Source: Streptosporangium lutulentum
Lineage (GTDB): Bacteria; Actinomycetota; Actinomycetes; Streptosporangiales; Streptosporangiaceae
NCBI RefSeq assembly: GCF_030811455.1
Contig: NZ_JAUSQU010000001.1
Coordinates: 8,680,001-8,744,000 of the forward strand
Length of the DNA: 64,000 nt
Reading direction: 5' to 3'
The notes below the pieces were generated by a model, which was given only the letters and a program-made list of their open reading frames with translations, did not search any database and was not told the origin of the DNA. Shown here one piece after another: positions 34,547-43,597 of the stretch; position 1 is the first letter of the stretch; each line of letters opens with the position of its first letter. The position numbers were made by a program, and so were the translations under genes.

Positions 34547-35453
34547 AGCCCCCGACCCTACAACGACTTTTAAATGAGTCTGCCGTGCTCGAAATGGGTG
34601 AGGACAAGTGCGGCGCGGGCGATGTCACCGATCTTGCTGGGGCTGGCGGTGATGCGCTGCAGGGTGCGCCAGCGTTGCGTGAGGAGAGCGAAGCCGCGTT
34701 CGCCCAGGCAGCGCAGCGCGCGCAGCAGCATGTTGCGGGTGCGGGTGTCGACATCGAGGACGTTGCCGTCGGTGGGTTGCCGGACGGGGATGCACAAGCC
34801 GATGCCGGCGCCGTCGTAGCCAGGGTCGGCCAGGACGGACAGGCCACGGGCGCAGGAGGGATACAGGGTTGGCAGGACGTGGATGCGGGCGGCGGTGATG
34901 TCATGGATCGATCCGGGCTCGACGTCGGAGACCCACAACGGCATGCCATCGGGGGCGAACAGCGCTTGGATGTTGCCGCCGTGGTGGTGGGCCTTTCCCG
35001 AATACCACAGGTCGATGCTTTCGCCTTTGACGCTGGTGGTCTTCTCGCGGCATCGGTCGGTGGCGATGACGGTGCCGTCCAAGATCAGATGGGGTAGTTC
35101 GTGGGCATGGGCGTGGCGCAGGCACTGGTGCAGGTCGGGTGCCTGATCGGCCAGGATCTCGATGGCCTCGTCCAGGTAGCGGTAGGCGGTGGCCCGGGAG
35201 ACGCGGTGATCGCGGCCGAGTTTGGGGATGTCGCGCTCGCCGCGAAACCAGCGCAGCACCATGACCGCCTGCCGGAACGGGGTCAACGCCCGGCTGCCAG
35301 TGGGGGTGTCGCGCAGTCGGCGTTCGTCGTGCAGGAGTCGGGCGAGGTAGCGAACGAGTGCGCGGGAGACGTCGAGCGTGGCACGATGAGCAATCACGTG
35401 GAGCCTTCCGGCGGTTGAGAATTCTTGTGGTGAGAGCTCTTCTACCGGGGGCT
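34547..35453 (-). mobile_element. IS5-type insertion sequence (boundaries approximate)
   Basis: A transposase gene flanked by short inverted ends AGCCCCCG (34547-34554) and CGGGGGCT (35446-35453), giving about 907 bp. The match is only eight bases and no target duplication was found, so the limits may be off by tens of bases. It inserted into the 5' part of the NucA/NucB-type nuclease gene. Confidence 0.5.
34570..35397 (-). CDS. IS5-family transposase (DDE_Tnp_4 type)
   Basis: A 275-residue DDE transposase, intact from the GTG at 35397 (GGAAGG six bases upstream). An upstream in-frame extension to 35529 crosses the element end and is rejected. It has an N-terminal helix-turn-helix (RDHRVSRATAYRYLDEAIEI) and catalytic segments HLILDGTVIATDR, VLADPGYDGAG and a C-terminal region with CLGERGFALLTQRW containing the glutamate. 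Normal length for this group. Confidence 0.88.
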   Translation of the reverse strand: MIAHRATLDVSRALVRYLARLLHDERRLRDTPTGSRALTPFRQAVMVLRWFRGERDIPKLGRDHRVSRATAYRYLDEAIEILADQAPDLHQCLRHAHAHELPHLILDGTVIATDRCREKTTSVKGESIDLWYSGKAHHHGGNIQALFAPDGMPLWVSDVEPGSIHDITAARIHVLPTLYPSCARGLSVLADPGYDGAGIGLCIPVRQPTDGNVLDVDTRTRNMLLRALRCLGERGFALLTQRWRTLQRITASPSKIGDIARAALVLTHFEHGRLI

Positions 35454-36521
35454 CCACGTCTGTTTCCGGCCTTCGGCGTCTCCTCCCGAAAGGTCCGGAA
35501 CGTCGGCATCGGCGTCCAAAAAATCCCAATCGCCCGAACTATTTCGCTGAGATCACCTCAGTATCGTGGCCTGATCAAGAAAGGCGAGGTGGTCGGCGTC
35601 AACTACTACAGGATCACCACGAATCAGAACAGCCGCGATTTTACAACCCAACACCACGTGACCATTGTGTCTTCTGAGGGAACTCTGCAGGATGCCGAGG
35701 TCTCGGTGAGCACTGTAGTCCAGAATGCCGATGATCCTGATGTAACCAATTGCGTCGGCCTCCCGCCAAGCGGGGACCAAATAACTGGATTTCACCGGCT
35801 GAGCGAATGGAAGCAGGTAGCCGGCCGAGAATGGCATAACACCAAGCAGACGAGGAGCTCCAGAAAGGAGGGCGTGGACCAGGAGGGGTCATGCACGATG
35901 ACCCCCAACGTATGGGTTTATTTCCCTTCCCCTAGCGGAGGGAAATACGCCCTCAGTGTGACGTCCAATCCCCGGACAGTGCGTTGTGACTCCTCGCCTC
36001 TCCTTAAATGGTACAAAAACGGCGGATGCGTGGTCATGCGCGGTGTTACAGCCCTCTCCATGGCCTATAGCGACGAGATAATAAATCCAGATACAGGCGT
36101 CCGGACGAGCTTCCCGGAAGTGAACGATCATATCTGGCTGGCCCTTGAGCATCCATATCTCACCAAGCCGGGAAGGAAATCCTATTACGACCTCGATCCC
36201 GATGCCAAAGACATTCCGGGGAACTGGGGAGACTGGCTGAGTAGAGCCAAGTATCGGCCTACTCCCGGGGGGAGCCGGGGACTCGCTAGCTCGGCGTGCA
36301 AAATTGAATACTCTGCCGCTCAGCGAGAGGGTAAGCAATGCGATGAGTTTCCCTTCGCCAGCCTGGAGCAGGGAGCGGATAACGCTAAACCAAAGAACAA
36401 TTACTCCGTTATGCCGGTCATGCCGGCCCAGAATGAGGCTCATGGGATAGCGATTGCTGCGTGGTGCAAGAACAACCGGATAATTCGGAGCGATAAGTTC
36501 TGGATTCAGATGCTCGACTAG
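35454..36521 (+). pseudogene. 5'-truncated NucA/NucB-type deoxyribonuclease
   Basis: The frame runs open from inside the IS5-type element to 36521 and lacks its own start and any signal peptide. Its C-terminal part carries the NucA/NucB-type motif QCDEFPFASLEQGAD and ends with NNRIIRSDKFWIQM, as in secreted actinobacterial DNases of this family. The upstream part (about 270 residues) is Ser/Thr/Asp-rich and beta-like, as in export or delivery regions. GC content is visibly lower than in the chromosomal genes, suggesting transfer. The next gene may encode its inhibitor. As it stands the enzyme could be made only from an internal start and would not be exported. Confidence 0.75.
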
Positions 36522-36606
36522 ACTCACCCGTAATCTCTGGCGCGGGCCGGCGAACGGCCCGCGCCAGATCCGGCTCTTGTCCTGTTCACGGAAAGGCTCG
36601 ACCGCT

Positions 36607-37095
36607 GTGGCAATCCTTCTCGCCAGCGCTCTCGACTCAATCACCATCCATATAGGTAATCGCTTCCTTGTGACGGAGGTGACGGATGGTGAACCCACCG
36701 GAACGCCCTCACCTGGTGACGTCCTGCCCAGGCAGCAACCGATGATCTCAGCTGGACCGAACGGCGTGGACATCACCAGCGACTCCCCGAGCGACGCTGT
36801 AATCCACGTCAGGTTCGAGCTCTGGGACGAGGCACCGGAGCGGTTTACCGCCTGGACCCAGATGTGGGAGGGGGAGCTCTATCTCGGTTCCGGAACCATC
36901 GGCCTTGTCCAACATTTTTCCGAAGACTGGGATGAGTACCTTCAGCTCGACACCGGCGTGAAAGAGAGCTCCTGGTCCACTCGCGTGCAGACTAGGAAAT
37001 TGACAAACACCGAAGAGCCCGACTTCCCTCCCGACATCATCTACGTCGAGCTCTATCGGGTGCAACTGTGGCCGTCGGCAGCTAAAAGCCAGTGA
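36607..37095 (+). CDS. Possible DNase inhibitor (ComJ/Nin-like) next to the NucA/NucB-type gene
   Basis: A 162-residue protein from the GTG at 36607, with GGAAAGG ten bases upstream. It is acidic, predicted mostly beta (ITIHIGNRFLVTEV, GVDITSDSPSDAVIHVRFEL, TWSTRVQ-like strands), without signal peptide or membrane helix. In Bacillus subtilis, NucA is held by the small beta protein Nin (ComJ). The order of strands and the location directly after a NucA/NucB gene suggest the same role here. Sequence similarity by eye is weak, so this is a hypothesis; a generic immunity protein is the alternative. Confidence 0.5.
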   Translation: MAILLASALDSITIHIGNRFLVTEVTDGEPTGTPSPGDVLPRQQPMISAGPNGVDITSDSPSDAVIHVRFELWDEAPERFTAWTQMWEGELYLGSGTIGLVQHFSEDWDEYLQLDTGVKESSWSTRVQTRKLTNTEEPDFPPDIIYVELYRVQLWPSAAKSQ

Positions 37096-37171
37096 AGCCA
37101 TAGTGATTCAGTCACCTGGTTCACGCTGCGGACACGGTGGATCTCCTTGGCGATGATCGCCCGAGGGATGA
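37053..37171 (-). pseudogene. Severed 3' end of the gene interrupted by the second IS21-family element
   Basis: Reading minus from the target duplication GATGA, the frame gives IPRAIIAKEIHRVRSVNQVT and continues to a TAG at 37053, overlapping the end of the convergent inhibitor-like gene. Joined to 43670-43993 it continues GYEVF and completes the small protein that starts at 43993. Confidence 0.6.
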
Positions 37172-37240
37172 TGTCAACGACGTCTGAATCCTGACCCCCT
37201 ATCGTCGTCTGAAAATTGACCCCTCTCGCGTATTTGATCG

Positions 37241-37399
37241 TTACTGGTCGTTGCTGGGATCGGCCGCGGGCACGCGGCCAAGGTCACGGTTTTTGAGACG
37301 GTAGCTGTCTCCCTTCAAACTGATGACTTCGGCGTGGTGAACCAGCCGGTCGATCATGGCGGCGGCCACAACATCGTCGCCGAACACCTCCCCCCAGCG
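37241..37399 (-). pseudogene. istB: 3' fragment of istB
   Basis: Minus-strand reading from 37399 gives RWGEVFGDDVVAAAMIDRL, then HHAEVISLKGDSYRL and a stop at 37241, the standard IstB C-terminus. It continues exactly from SNKPFG at 41700. In between lies the recombinase transposon. An open frame extends into that transposon but has no meaning there. Confidence 0.88.
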
Positions 37400-37420
37400 A
37401 TCTGGGGCTCGTACTTGTTC

Positions 37421-37453
37421 GGTTCCCGGGATCTCGGCTGGTTCCTGGGATCT
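37421..37453. repeat. Direct repeats at the left end of the transposon
   Basis: GGTTCCCGGGATCT (37421-37434) and GGTTCCTGGGATCT (37440-37453) are 13 of 14 identical, 19 bp apart. Their place 20-50 bp inside the end fits arm-type binding sites for the recombinases. Inference. Confidence 0.45.
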
Positions 37454-37537
37454 TTCGTTCTTTCTCGTTTCACCGATTGTCAAGGCGTAGACACGTTATG
37501 TTAGGTGCTGCCTTAATCCTTTAGGTGCGAGGAAGGT

Positions 37538-38608
37538 GTGCCGGTGGTGCGGTCGCGATTACAGATCGTCCAGGGCGGTGGCGTCCCGCAGGAGCCGGTC
37601 ACCACGGACCCGTGGCAGTTCCAGGCCGAGTGCGTCGAGGCGTTCGTGGCCTCGTGGACAGCCCGCGGGTTCAGCCCGGTGACGATCGACAACGACACCG
37701 GCCTACTGGAGCGGACCCTGACCGCCCTGGGGCGTCTGGCCTGGGAGGTGGCTCCTGAAGACATCGACCGAATCGTCGGGGACCTGGCGGTGGCGGGCCG
37801 GGCGACCTCCACCCGCCGCGATTACGTGCAGATCTTCAAAGGGTTCCATCGGTTCCTGCAGGCTCGTAAGGCGGCCCAGATCGAGGCGGCCTTCGGGGTC
37901 CGCTTGGTCTGCCCGGTTGATGAGTTCAACGCCTCCCGCCATGTCGGCGACGATTCCCCGGCCCAGCTGCCGCCGCCGACCCCGGAGCGGGTGACGGAGT
38001 TCTTCGACTTCCTCAAGGTTCGGATCGCCTCCGCCCGCAAGTACGCGCCCGCGGCGCGGGACTACGCGCTGTTTCGAACGCTGTATCACGCCGGTCTGCG
38101 CTCGGAGGAGTGCGCGCTGCTGGATCGAGCCGATGTGCATTTCGGCCGGGGTCCGTTCGGCAAGCTGCATGTCCGTTTCGGCAAGGGCGCCCGCACCTCT
38201 GGGCCCCGGCCTCGCTGGGTGCCGATGCTCGATCACCTGGACCTGGTGCTGCGCTGGTTCCTGGACGATGTGCGCGGCAAGTTTCCCGACTCGCCGGTGC
38301 TGTTCGCCGACGAGTCCGGCGGCAGTCTGCATCCGGGAACCATCCGTAACCGGCTGCGTTATCTGATGGAGCTGGAGGGCCGTCCGGCCGCCGAGCGGTT
38401 CAGTCCGCATGCGCTGCGGCGGGCGTGCGCGACGCACAACTACGAACGCGGCGTCGACCTGGTGGCCATCCAGCAGTTGCTCGGGCATTGGACGGTCAGC
38501 TCGACGATGCGCTATGTCCGGCCCTCGGTCACGTTCATCGAGGACGCCTATCGACGCGCGGTGGCCGGCACGCTGAGCGAACTGACCCGAGAGGACCCCT
38601 CGCCATGA
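37538..38608 (+). CDS. Tyrosine recombinase/integrase, first transposition gene
   Basis: About 350 residues. It has a SAM-like N-terminal DNA-binding region and a catalytic domain with Arg in HAGLRSEECALLD, the HxxR box in SPHALRRACATH, LLGHW, and nucleophile Tyr in TMRYVRPS. The frame opens at GTG 37538, but GAGGAAGG lies immediately before it, so GTG 37544 or 37547 is a better start. Its stop overlaps the next ATG (ATGA, 38605). The arrangement with a small gene and a larger recombinase matches TnpA/TnpB-type elements. Confidence 0.88.
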   Translation: MPVVRSRLQIVQGGGVPQEPVTTDPWQFQAECVEAFVASWTARGFSPVTIDNDTGLLERTLTALGRLAWEVAPEDIDRIVGDLAVAGRATSTRRDYVQIFKGFHRFLQARKAAQIEAAFGVRLVCPVDEFNASRHVGDDSPAQLPPPTPERVTEFFDFLKVRIASARKYAPAARDYALFRTLYHAGLRSEECALLDRADVHFGRGPFGKLHVRFGKGARTSGPRPRWVPMLDHLDLVLRWFLDDVRGKFPDSPVLFADESGGSLHPGTIRNRLRYLMELEGRPAAERFSPHALRRACATHNYERGVDLVAIQQLLGHWTVSSTMRYVRPSVTFIEDAYRRAVAGTLSELTREDPSP

Positions 38609-38919
38609 AGATTCGCTGGAAGCTGCGGATGGCCGCGGCCCAGCGCGAGGTGTGGACCGGTGCCCAGCTGCGGCGGCTGCTGGCCGAAAAGGCCGGGTTG
38701 GAGCTGTCAGCGGCATCGGTATCAGTGTTGCTCACCAAGGAACCCGCCCAGATGAAGCTGTCCACCCTCGCGGCGTTGTGCACCGCGCTGGAGTGCACCC
38801 CCAACGACCTGTTCGAGGTGGACACCACACCCGTCGAGCGGCCCGCGCCGACGCCGCGGGTGACGGTCGACCAGCCGAAGAGCGCCTCCTTTGGTGGTCG
38901 GTCGATGCCGCCGGTGTGA
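38605..38919 (+). CDS. Small XRE-type DNA-binding protein of the transposon
   Basis: A 104-residue protein with a helix-turn-helix of the XRE kind (TGAQLRRLLAEKAGLELSAA followed by MKLSTLAALCTALECTPNDLF) and a short basic tail. Start and stop both overlap neighbouring recombinase genes (ATGA and GTGA), so it is made with them. It probably helps the recombinases bind the ends or represses the operon. Confidence 0.75.
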   Translation: MKIRWKLRMAAAQREVWTGAQLRRLLAEKAGLELSAASVSVLLTKEPAQMKLSTLAALCTALECTPNDLFEVDTTPVERPAPTPRVTVDQPKSASFGGRSMPPV

Positions 38920-40582
38920 CCGGGGAAAGGCGAACGTGGGCGATGGGCAAACGACAACGAGATTGCATCGGCTGCGGTGGTCCGGTCGGCCTTCACGATC
39001 CCGATCGGCAGCACTGCAGCCGGTGCCGGCGCCGACTGACCGAGGAGGCGGCGAAGGACCCCTGCCCGGGATGCGGCAAACAGCGCATCTTGCAGGCCGA
39101 CACCGGAGTGTGCATCCGCTGCTCACGAGCGTGCACCAGGTGCGGGCATCCGGTGCGGGCCCAAGAGGCGACTCTGTGTCGCGACTGCCGGCGCCGAGCC
39201 GATCGGCAGGCCGATCAGTGCCCGTGTCCGCGTTGCGGCCGGCCCGGCTATCTGCGCCAGGACACCGGCTGGTGCGGTCACTGCTCGCGCGTGCGGCAGT
39301 CCAAACAGCCGCCGCGCGCCTGCGCCGGATGCGGCCAGGTCCGCCCTCATGCCGGGCTGGGACTGTGTTCGCCCTGCTGGCAACGTCATCCCGACCGGCC
39401 CTTCATCGCCGGCGACAACCTCATCGCTCGCCTGACCGAGCCGCCGCCTTGGCTCGGCGACCTCATCGCGCAGCTGGCCGCCCGCTATAGCGTCGGACGT
39501 GCCTGCACCATGATCAGCGGCCTCGGTCGACTGCTGGAAGACGAGCACCCCAACTACCCGCAGGCCCTGCTGGAGCGCGCCCGCCGCCCTGGACGCTCCA
39601 TGGGATCTCTCGCCCGCCTCCTGGAGAACTACTTCACCGAGCACGGGCTGGCGCTGCCAGTCGATCAGGCAGCAAGGCTGGCCGAGGGACGGCGCAGGCG
39701 CCGTATCGACGCAACTCCTGCGCCGCTGCGCCCGGCGGTGGAGTCCTTCGCCGCCTTCCTGCTGCGCTCACGCGAACGAGCCCGCAGGGCCGGGACTCTG
39801 CCCCGCAGCGACACCACCATCGACGCGGTGCTCTCGACCGTGCGTGATCTGGCCAGATTCCTGAACAACGAGCGGGGCAAGCAGGATTGGGCTCTGGCCG
39901 ACGTGCACGACATCGACGCGTTCTTGGCCGTGCTGCCCAAAGGCCGGGCGCGACGGCTGACCATCGTCGGGCAGTTCTTCCGCTTCGCCAAAACCCACAA
40001 GATCGTGCTCGTCGACCCCGCTCGTGGCCTGTCGGCCAAGGCACCGAAGGGTTTCACCGGCCAGACCCTCACACTGGGCCGGCAGCGTATGCTGTTTCGC
40101 CGATGGACCACCGACCCGGCGGTCCACCCGCACGAGGCCCTGATGGGAATCCTCGCCCTACTGCACGGAGCCTCCAGCAACGAGGTCCGCCACCTGCAAA
40201 TCGCCGCCATCGATTCCGCCGCCCGGACGATCCGCCTTGGACAGCGACCCCACCCGGTGCCGATGGACCCGCCAGCTGGACAATTCTGCAACGCTGCCTG
40301 ACACACCGCGAGACTCAGCGCACCAATAACCCCCACGTGATGGTCACCAAGGGCACCAAGGCCGGGCGCGCCCCGGCGTCCACCGCCTATGTCAGCCACG
40401 TCCTGGACCTGTGCGGTGTCCCGCCCCGGATGCTCCGCAGCACTCGACTGGTCGACCTGGTCAACACGATGGACCCCAAACTCGTGGCGGCCGCCTTTGG
40501 CATGAACCCCGAAGGCGCCATGATCTACCTCGCAGATCACATCGACGACGGGAGACTGCCAACCAAGTTGTGGCCTGGGTGA
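38916..40582 (+). pseudogene. Large tyrosine recombinase with zinc-ribbon N-terminus, frameshifted
   Basis: Starts at the GTG at 38916 overlapping the previous stop. The N-terminal 150 residues contain many CxxC pairs (CIGCGG, CPGCGK, CIRC, CTRCG, CPRCG, CAGCG, CSPC), several zinc ribbons. The recombinase domain begins near residue 230, with the catalytic Arg region LLHGASSNEVRHLQ. The frame then stops at 40301, while the remaining catalytic end (NPHVMVTKGTKAG, LRSTRLVDLV, MIYLADHID) lies in another frame up to 40582. One base lost near 40265-40275 explains this. It may be inactivation, sequencing error or programmed frameshifting. Confidence 0.75.
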
Positions 40583-40687
40583 AATCTGACGTCGCCGCTC
40601 AGGCTTCGATCGGCTCTCGTCGGCGTTGGTGGTCAGGTTTGTCACATGGCTGATGCGATGGACGAGCGGCGAAAACAGCGCATCCGC

Positions 40688-40927
40688 TTATCGTTTCTCC
40701 TCGGGGTGATAGCCCAGCAGGTCACCTGGTTGGCAGTTGAGGACTTTGCAGATCTTGGTCAGCGTGGTGAACCGGATGGCCTTGGCCCGGTCGTTCTTCA
40801 GGATGGACAAATTGACGACGGTCACCCCAACCCGGTTGGCCAGTTCGGTGAGAGTCATGCCGCGTTCTTCCAGGAGCCGGTCGAGGTGGACGGTGATGGC
40901 ATGGGCGTCCATCTCAGCGGATGACAT
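40688..40927 (-). CDS. XRE-family regulator (YozG-like)
   Basis: A 79-residue Cro/C1-type helix-turn-helix protein (LEERGMTLTELANRVGVTVVNLSILKN region), about the size of YozG. Its ATG overlaps the stop of the upstream DUF2975-like gene by one base (TGATG). Such pairs are common, and the regulator probably represses its own operon through the AT-rich repeats at 41560-41612. It is cargo of the transposon. Confidence 0.85.
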   Translation of the reverse strand: MSSAEMDAHAITVHLDRLLEERGMTLTELANRVGVTVVNLSILKNDRAKAIRFTTLTKICKVLNCQPGDLLGYHPEEKR

Positions 40928-41544
40928 CAGACGGTTCCTGCCAGGTCCTCACGCATCCGCACTCCATCGCGCAGGATGCCCACCAGCGCCAGCAGCCCAA
41001 GCGCGACGAGCGGCACGACCAGCGGGATCTCCCTTATCTGGTAGCTGGCCACCCCCATGGCCATCGTGTCCAGCAGCCTCATCATCGCGAAGTTCTCAAT
41101 CTGGGGAGCCAGGAGACCACCGACCAGCAGCCACCAGCCCAAGAAACGCACACGACGCGCGACCTGCGGCATGTAGACACCGCCGCGAGCGCGCCACATC
41201 AGCCGCCATATCAGGAAAAACGCGCCGACGGCCACCACGAAGCCCGGGAAGGTGGTCAGGGCCTGCCAGAGGTACTGGCCGGCGTCAGGGGAACCGTCGA
41301 TGTATTCGAGGCCATTCGCCGAGGCCATGACGCCTGGCCGGGCCATCTGCGTGTACGCCGGGTGATCGAGACGGATCCCGTAGCCATTGGGCGACTGGGC
41401 CACCACGAGGTCGTAGGTCAAGCCGAAGAAACCGGCCCGGGAGTAGAGCACCATGCCGGTGATCACCCCGGTCACCAGGATGAGGACCGCGAGGACCGTG
41501 GGTTGGCGCGCCACTCGTCCGATCGTGCTGTGCTGCGTTGCCAT
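40927..41544 (-). CDS. DUF2975-like membrane protein
   Basis: A 205-residue protein from the ATG at 41544 (GGAG nine bases upstream). It has four predicted membrane helices at about 15-37, 92-112, 130-150 and 168-188, with a long extracytoplasmic loop after the first. This and the following small XRE gene match the DUF2975/YozG arrangement. Function is unknown. It is the only non-transposition cargo with its regulator in the element. Confidence 0.75.
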   Translation of the reverse strand: MATQHSTIGRVARQPTVLAVLILVTGVITGMVLYSRAGFFGLTYDLVVAQSPNGYGIRLDHPAYTQMARPGVMASANGLEYIDGSPDAGQYLWQALTTFPGFVVAVGAFFLIWRLMWRARGGVYMPQVARRVRFLGWWLLVGGLLAPQIENFAMMRLLDTMAMGVASYQIREIPLVVPLVALGLLALVGILRDGVRMREDLAGTV

Positions 41545-41559
41545 CAGGCCACTCCAAGG

Positions 41560-41612
41560 CATATCGTTTTTCGATGGTATCGATAAACGTATCCATTGAT
41601 AGTCGATATGGC
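41560..41612 (-). promoter_or_regulatory. AT-rich control region of the XRE/DUF2975 operon
   Basis: Strikingly AT-rich for this genome. It holds the palindrome TATCGATA and repeated ATCGAT/ATCG...CGAT half-sites (for example ATCG-TTTTT-CGAT at 41563-41575), just upstream of the DUF2975-like gene. It is a likely promoter and autoregulatory operator. Confidence 0.5.
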
Positions 41613-41699
41613 AAGCGAGCCCCAGTCGACGGGACGTCCCAGCGAACCCGTGAGGTTTCGGCACTACCTGACGCAGGTTCACGCGAACATGTGCGCTTT

Positions 41700-42359
41700 C
41701 CCGAAAGGTTTGTTGCTGGTGACGATCAGGCTCGCCCGCTCATAGCGGCTGGAGACCAGCTGGAAGAACAGATTGGCCGCCTCCGGTTCGAAGGGGATGT
41801 AGCCGACCTCGTCCACGATCAGCACCGGGATCCGCGACAACTTGATGAGTTCGCCCTGCAGCGTGCCGGCGGCATGAGCATCGGCCAGCCGGGCCACCCA
41901 CTGGGCAGCGGTGGCGAAAGCGACCCGGTGACCGGCCTGACACGCCCGGATCCCCAACCCGATGGACAGATGGGTCTTGCCGGTGCCGGGCGGGCCGAGA
42001 AAGACCACGTTGTCCTTGGCGGTGACGAAGTCCAGCGCGCCCAGATGCGCGATGACCTCACGCTTGAGAGAGCGCTGGTGGTCGTAGTCGAAGTCCTCCA
42101 ACGCCTTGCGGGCCGGAAAGCGGGCGAAGCGGATCCGGGCCTCGCCGCCGTGTGATTCCCGGGCGGCGACCTCGCGTTGCAGGCAGGCGGCCAAGAACTC
42201 CTCATGCGTCCAGGACTCGGCCCTGGCCCGCTCGGCCAGCCGATCGATGGAGGCCGCCAGGGATGGGGCCTTGAGCACCCGGGTCAGATAGGCCAGCTCG
42301 GCCGCGACGTTGCGACCGCTGGTCGTGGTGGTGGTGTTCGTGCCGGTCGCGGCCATCAC
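41700..42359 (-). pseudogene. istB: 5' part of istB, cut by the transposon
   Basis: Codes the first 220 residues of an IstB ATPase with P-loop FLGPPGTGKTHLS and Walker B LIVDEVGYIPF, ending at SNKPFG where the transposon begins; a few alien residues and a stop follow at 41679. The missing end is at 37241-37399. The ATG overlaps the istA stop. Confidence 0.9.
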
Positions 42360-43597
42360 GCCACCCCCTCGATGCCGAGCAGCGCGTCGTAGTCACTCAG
42401 CCGGCGCTGCTCGACCTCAACCTCAGCCGGGGCCTCGGCTTTGGCCGGGGTCGTGGCGGTGCGCAGGCAGGTGCGGCGCATCGCGGCGGCCACCTGCGCA
42501 TGTAGCGCATCGGTGATGGTCTGGTGCGGCGCCCAGCACCGCCGGTGGCGGGCCACCACCTGCCCGCCGCAGGTCACCGTGACCTCCTCCAAGTCGGCGA
42601 CCACCTCCACCAGACGGCCGATCACCGAGGGGTGGACCGAGTAGTCACACGAGGCGATCCGCACATAGTGATCACGTGCCAGCCGGGTTGAGGTGCGCCA
42701 GCCCACGGTCGGCGCGATGGGCGGCAACGCCACCATCGCCGCCAGATCGGCGTGCAGCCGATCCAGCGGACGGCACTGGATACGCCGGTGATGGCGGCTG
42801 TTGGCCCGGGGCAGCCAGGCGGCCAGCTGGGCGTTGAAGTCCTGCGGCGAAGCAAAATCGCGGCCGGGCAGAAACGAGGTCTCCAGATAGCCGTTGGCCC
42901 GCTCGACCAGCCCCTTGGCCTCGGGATCACCCGGACGGCACTGCGCGATGCGCACCCCCAGCGCTCCGCGAAAAGCGTGGGCGTCCGCGGTGAGCTGCGG
43001 TTTGCCGCCCCGCCACTGGCCGATCGCGGACTCGTTGTCCCACACCAGCGTCTTGGGCACCGCGCCCAGCTCCGACAACAAAGCCCAGTGCCCGGCGAAC
43101 AGATCTCCCGCGGTGCGCGAAGGCAGCATCCGGGCCATCATCCACCGTGAGTATCCGCTGACGATGACCAGCACCGGCGGGCTGGCCAGATGTCCGGCTC
43201 CCACCGGCACTTTCACCGGCGGGAACCACAGATCGCATTGGGCCAGCTCGCCGGCTTGATAGGTGGTCCGCGACGCCGGATCGACCGGCTGGAACTGCGG
43301 CCGCAGCATACGGATCCGGTCTTTGAGGACCGTGAGCGAGCGCTCCCAGCCGATCCGCTCGGCGATCACCGTCGCGGGCATGGTCGGGAACTCCGCCAGC
43401 AGAGCCCGGATCCGCGGTTCGGCCGCGTCCACGATCGATCCCTTGCCCACCCGCTCATATGCTGGCGGTGCATCGGCCGCCAGCGCCCGTTTCACGGTGT
43501 TCTTCGAGATGCCCATGCGCCGAGCGATCGCCTTGATCGGCATTGCCTCGGCTCGATGCAACCGGCGGATCTCCGCCCAGTCCTCCACCTTGATCAC
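42356..43597 (-). CDS. istA: IS21-family transposase IstA (second element)
   Basis: A 413-residue IstA, intact. It has a helix-turn-helix (AIARRMGISKNTVKRALA) and DDE segments AGELAQCDLWFPP, KTLVWDNESAIG and DPEAKGLVERANGYLETSF. The frame starts at GTG 43597, but GTG 43588 has the better ribosome-binding site spacing (GGAGG about eight bases upstream). With its istB destroyed, this element would need a helper to move. It is only distantly similar to the first IstA in this window. Confidence 0.92.
   Translation of the reverse strand: MIKVEDWAEIRRLHRAEAMPIKAIARRMGISKNTVKRALAADAPPAYERVGKGSIVDAAEPRIRALLAEFPTMPATVIAERIGWERSLTVLKDRIRMLRPQFQPVDPASRTTYQAGELAQCDLWFPPVKVPVGAGHLASPPVLVIVSGYSRWMMARMLPSRTAGDLFAGHWALLSELGAVPKTLVWDNESAIGQWRGGKPQLTADAHAFRGALGVRIAQCRPGDPEAKGLVERANGYLETSFLPGRDFASPQDFNAQLAAWLPRANSRHHRRIQCRPLDRLHADLAAMVALPPIAPTVGWRTSTRLARDHYVRIASCDYSVHPSVIGRLVEVVADLEEVTVTCGGQVVARHRRCWAPHQTITDALHAQVAAAMRRTCLRTATTPAKAEAPAEVEVEQRRLSDYDALLGIEGVA

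Larger units (their letters stand above)
37400..41699 (+). mobile_element. Tyrosine-recombinase transposon carrying an XRE/DUF2975 pair
   Basis: The 4300 bp between the two istB halves. It holds a tyrosine recombinase gene, a small XRE-type gene and a second, zinc-ribbon-bearing tyrosine recombinase gene in one coupled operon (37.5-40.6 kb), then a convergent cargo pair. It has no terminal inverted repeats and no clear target duplication, as in Tn554-like elements that move by tyrosine recombinases. Near the ends lie the related inverted motifs TGTTCGGT (37416-37423) and ACGCGAACA (41681-41689). Confidence 0.78.

Noticed and set aside
37241-37483. 80-residue protein spanning the transposon end and istB fragment
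   Set aside because: Only the istB part is meaningful; the first 29 residues are transposon end sequence.
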